A stretch of DNA of 8,478 nt, from the NCBI GenBank assembly GCA_945883615.1, contig CAMCYB010000062.1:1-8478 (forward strand), given 5' to 3'. Origin of the DNA: Bordetella parapertussis. Lineage in GTDB: Bacteria > Pseudomonadota > Gammaproteobacteria > Burkholderiales > Burkholderiaceae_B. Shown here piece after piece: positions 6,139 through 8,478 of the stretch (its first letter is position 1; each line of letters starts with the position of its first letter). A program made the position numbers and the translations under genes. The notes below the pieces were generated by a model. That model was given only the letters and a program-made list of their open reading frames with translations. It was not told the origin of the DNA and made no database searches.

Positions 6139-7016
6139 CCAACGCCTCAACAATGAGCGTTGTTATCATTACGGGCATTTCAGGTTCTGGCAAATCAGTG
6201 GCGCTGAAATGGTTAGAAGATGTGGGTTATGCCTGTGTCGACAACCTGCCGGTGTTGATGTTGCATGATTTCATCGACCTTATGATTGAGCAGCACTCAC
6301 CTCGCATCGCTATTGCAATTGATGCACGCTCTGCTGATGATTTAATTCATCTTCCTCAAGCAATTAATAAACTTCGTACCGAAGGCTTAAGCATTCGTGT
6401 CGTTTTTTTAGAAGCAAATGACTTTACCTTAGTACAGCGATACTCAGAATCACGTCGACGTCACCCCCTTGCAGAACGGCTTTCACGAGAAGGTTCATCA
6501 CCCTCACTCAAAGCCTGCATTAGCCTTGAAAGAGAAATGCTTGACCCCATTCGAGATCAAGAACATGTCATCGACACATCAGGTCTCACGCCTGGCCAAC
6601 TTAGAGGCTGGATGCGCGACCTTATTCAAGCTGACCGACAGCCCTTGATTTTAACGTTTGAGTCATTTGCTTTTAAGCATGGGGCACCGCGTGACGCTGA
6701 TTTAGTATTCGATGTTCGCTGTTTACCTAACCCACATTACGATACACAACTCAAAGCCTTAACAGGGCAAGATGCAGCCGTTGCCCAATGGCTAGACAGC
6801 TATGATGATGTGCGGTCAATGATTGATCATATTGAAAATTTTGTACGCACGTGGTTACCCCGTTACACTGAAGATACACGAAATTATCTGACCGTTGCAA
6901 TCGGCTGTACAGGCGGCAAGCATCGTTCGGTTTATATCGTTGAAACATTAGGCAAACGTTTTGCTTCGCTGCCTAACGTACAAATCAGGCATCGCAATCA
7001 ACCTGAGTGGGCGTAA
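6135..7016 (+). CDS. rapZ: RNase adapter/nucleotide-binding protein RapZ (YvcJ family)
   Basis: In enterobacteria RapZ binds the small RNA GlmZ and guides RNase E to it, tuning GlmS and so amino-sugar supply for the envelope. GlmY/GlmZ are an enterobacterial system, so the target in this lineage is unknown. The N-terminal kinase-like P-loop domain contains GISGSGKS (14-21) and AIDARS (61-66). The C-terminal domain (about 170-293) contains the conserved SFAFKHGAPRDADLVFDVR (177-195) and GCTGGKHRSV (257-266), associated with RNA and metabolite binding in E. coli RapZ. At 293 residues it is complete. The ATG overlaps the hprK stop, and the TAA overlaps the rlpA ATG by one base, so all three genes appear translationally coupled. 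Confidence 0.95.
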   Translation: MTNASTMSVVIITGISGSGKSVALKWLEDVGYACVDNLPVLMLHDFIDLMIEQHSPRIAIAIDARSADDLIHLPQAINKLRTEGLSIRVVFLEANDFTLVQRYSESRRRHPLAERLSREGSSPSLKACISLEREMLDPIRDQEHVIDTSGLTPGQLRGWMRDLIQADRQPLILTFESFAFKHGAPRDADLVFDVRCLPNPHYDTQLKALTGQDAAVAQWLDSYDDVRSMIDHIENFVRTWLPRYTEDTRNYLTVAIGCTGGKHRSVYIVETLGKRFASLPNVQIRHRNQPEWA

Positions 7017-7948
7017 TGAATAAGGTCACAAGCATCCGTCTGGGTTCATTTTTTTTGCTCATGACAGGCTTGCTTTTACTGTCAGCCTGCTCAACCGGCC
7101 CTTCGCGCAGTGGCTCAGGCGGTTACTACAGCACTGACGGCCCACCGAGCGAAATTCCAAAAAATCTTGATGCCGTACTCGATGCGGTGCCACGCAATGA
7201 ACCCCTTGCAAGAGGGCCCAACAAGCCTTACACCGTGATGGGGCAAAATTTTGTACCCGATACCAGTGGCAAGCCTTATAAAAAACAAGGTCGTGCCTCA
7301 TGGTACGGTAAAAAGTTTCACGGTAACAAAACGTCTAATGGCGAAACATACGACATGTTTGCCATGACGGCAGCCCACCCTACTTTACCCATTCCCAGTT
7401 ACGTTAGGGTGACACGGGTTTCGAACGGTAAAAGTGTTGTGCTCAGAGTGAATGACCGTGGCCCATTTTTACATGGTCGCGTGATCGACTTATCTTATGT
7501 GGCGGCCTACAAACTCGGTATGTTGGGGCCTGGCAGCACTGAGGTCATTGTCGAGCGGGTGACCCCTGGCGATATGAAACAGGCACCTATTAGACCCATG
7601 GTGGCAGACATACCGACGCCAACAAACGTTCCGCAGGCACTGCCAGCGATTGCAGCGGCACCCGTTACGATGCCAGTTTCCAGCCGTGCACTCCAAAGTA
7701 GCGTGCCTGCTGGGGCGGTATACCTACAAATTGGCGCATTTACTCAACCTAGTAATGCGCAACAATTACTCGAACAAGCTGCTCAGCGCATACCCGCACC
7801 GTTAAATCAATCATTGCATATTGATGAGCAAGCCGGCCCTATTTATCGCGTGCGAGTTGGCCCCTTTGCAAATCGTCAAATCGCGCTTGAATCGGTTCAG
7901 CCCATTGAGCAATCTACAGGCCTTGCACCCAGCATATCGCTACCCTAA
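7016..7948 (+). CDS. rlpA: Septal ring lytic transglycosylase RlpA (lipoprotein)
   Basis: Outer-membrane lipoprotein that cleaves peptidoglycan strands lacking stem peptides at the division site. A type II signal sequence ends in the lipobox LSAC, with acylated C25. The double-psi beta-barrel domain (about 90-182) holds GRASWYGKKFHG and the residues matching the catalytic set described for Pseudomonas RlpA: E110 in GETYD, H121 in AAHP and D147 in NDRGPF. An Ala/Pro-rich linker (about 185-233) leads to a C-terminal SPOR domain (about 234-308) that binds denuded glycan at septa. The ATG at 7016 overlaps the rapZ TAA (TAATG). A GTG at 7007 would add three residues but is less natural. Length is 310. 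Direct coupling to rapZ is noteworthy. Confidence 0.94.
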   Translation: MNKVTSIRLGSFFLLMTGLLLLSACSTGPSRSGSGGYYSTDGPPSEIPKNLDAVLDAVPRNEPLARGPNKPYTVMGQNFVPDTSGKPYKKQGRASWYGKKFHGNKTSNGETYDMFAMTAAHPTLPIPSYVRVTRVSNGKSVVLRVNDRGPFLHGRVIDLSYVAAYKLGMLGPGSTEVIVERVTPGDMKQAPIRPMVADIPTPTNVPQALPAIAAAPVTMPVSSRALQSSVPAGAVYLQIGAFTQPSNAQQLLEQAAQRIPAPLNQSLHIDEQAGPIYRVRVGPFANRQIALESVQPIEQSTGLAPSISLP

Positions 7949-8049
7949 AAAAATTCCCTTGCTCTAGCACTGCAACACATTTTTATCGCTTGACGCACGA
8001 CGCTTTTCAAAAGTCATCCGTTCATGTCGTGCTCTATAAAACATGGCGG
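7949..8049. other. Convergent intergenic region with a weak hairpin
   Basis: The region lies between rlpA (+) and the rsmI fragment (-). GCACGAC (7995-8001) can pair with GTCGTGC (8026-8032) across a 24-nt loop that itself contains the short hairpin CTTTTCAAAAG (8003-8013). There is no U-run directly after the stem on either strand, so it is at best an imperfect bidirectional terminator. Confidence 0.3.
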
Positions 8050-8348
8050 CTATTTAAGACGAAGGTCTTTACGAACCAGCATCATGGCATAGCATGCATC
8101 TTTAGCGAGACCGGTGGCCTGAGCCATAACTTTTGAGGCATCGCGCACCGACAACACGTCTAGCAAAGCATCAGCCCATGCCTGTTGAGCGGCCCTGTCT
8201 GATGCACTTGAAAGCGGGTCAGCCGTGGTTTGATCTGTTTCAACCGATCGCCCTATGGGGTGAATGAGCACCACATACTCACCCTGCTCGCGATGCGGTG
8301 CGGCCTTGAACCAATCAAGTAATGTGGCTGCAGGTTGTGAACCCCCTC
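8050..8348 (-). pseudogene. rsmI: rsmI, 3' fragment (16S rRNA C1402 2'-O-methyltransferase), truncated at the IS junction
   Basis: On the - strand a frame is open from about 8348 to a TAG at 8050-8052. It reads SQPAATLLDWFKAAPHREQG, then EYVVLIHPIG, then a variable linker, then AKDACYAMMLVRKDLRLK. This fits the C-terminus of RsmI, where LxxW...R..GE.VL(I/V) precedes a short helical domain ending ATGL.K...Y...L. About 97 codons remain of a protein usually near 280-300 residues, so the SAM-binding TP-methylase domain lies beyond the junction or is lost. Homology appears to stop around 8341-8349, where the IS begins. The call is by pattern, not database search. The missing half may lie across the IS. 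Confidence 0.65.
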
Positions 8349-8478
8349 TGTCACAATAGTTGTCCGGTCTTTTAATTTCTTTTCTTAATCTTTTGGGGCG
8401 GTTGGAGTGAAGTTGCTATGCCAACCTACAGCACTGAATTTAAAGACAACATCGTTCGTAAAATGATGCCCCCTAATA
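8349..8478 (+). mobile_element. 5' end of a second IS3-family insertion sequence
   Basis: The rsmI frame gives way to a non-coding leader and then a transposase start (8418). The likely left end begins near TGTCACAATAGTTGTCC at 8349. It does not match the reverse complement of the terminal repeat at 119-143, so the two elements are different. Both are oriented +. The element continues past the window. Confidence 0.65.
8418..8478 (+). CDS. IS3-family transposase OrfA (helix-turn-helix), N-terminal fragment
   Basis: ATG at 8418 with GGAG at 8404-8407 upstream. The 20 complete codons read MPTYSTEFKDNIVRKMMPPN, which matches the opening of OrfA proteins of some IS3-family elements, just before the helix-turn-helix that binds the IS ends. 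The frame is open to the window edge. Whether it is a separate OrfA or a single fused transposase ORF cannot be seen. Confidence 0.8.
   Translation, partial: MPTYSTEFKDNIVRKMMPPN

Noticed and set aside
7995..8032. Rho-independent terminator after rlpA
   Set aside because: The stem is only 7 bp with a 24-nt loop, and no T-run follows directly on either strand. It is mentioned only as a weak hairpin.
1..8478. Composite transposon carrying the LPS/PTS genes
   Set aside because: The two flanking IS ends do not match as inverted repeats, so they belong to different elements, and the cargo is conserved housekeeping content in normal order.

Overview
This is an 8.5 kb chromosomal stretch from a Gram-negative proteobacterium, most likely a betaproteobacterium of the order Burkholderiales with moderate GC content. 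The best fit is an Alcaligenaceae-like lineage, judged from remembered protein resemblance (the LptC N-terminus, PtsN, HprK) and from the order hpf-ptsN-hprK-rapZ. The genus is not resolved. All full-length genes lie on the + strand.

Layout: (1) 1-143 is the 3' end of an IS3-family insertion sequence: the last 35 codons of its transposase plus a candidate terminal repeat. (2) 144-388 is non-coding and holds two near-identical 22-bp tandem repeats and a third decayed copy. (3) 389-4203 is a tight lipopolysaccharide gene cluster, kdsD-kdsC-lptC-lptA-lptB. It covers two steps of Kdo synthesis and three parts of the Lpt machine that moves LPS to the outer membrane. (4) 4204-4301 holds a candidate sigma-70 promoter. 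The sigma-54 gene rpoN, often found between lptB and hpf, is absent here. (5) 4302-7948 carries hpf (ribosome hibernation), ptsN (EIIA-Ntr), hprK (HPr kinase/phosphorylase), rapZ and rlpA. The last three are coupled by start/stop overlap or a good ribosome binding site. (6) 8050-8348, on the - strand, is the 3' end of rsmI (16S rRNA methyltransferase), which stops where a second, different IS3-family element begins. That element's first ORF starts at 8418 and runs off the window.

Together the genes form a cell-envelope and regulatory neighbourhood: Kdo supply and LPS export, then a nitrogen/carbon PTS regulatory branch (PtsN, HprK, RapZ), then a septal peptidoglycan enzyme (RlpA). Most of this is conserved housekeeping content, and I see no clear new defence, secondary-metabolite or mobile system. 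The points most worth a second look are the kdsC-lptC junction (12-bp tandem repeats, a 32-codon mini-ORF that overlaps both neighbours, and no ATG start for lptC), the missing rpoN, the 22-bp repeats upstream of kdsD, and the rsmI fragment abutting an IS.
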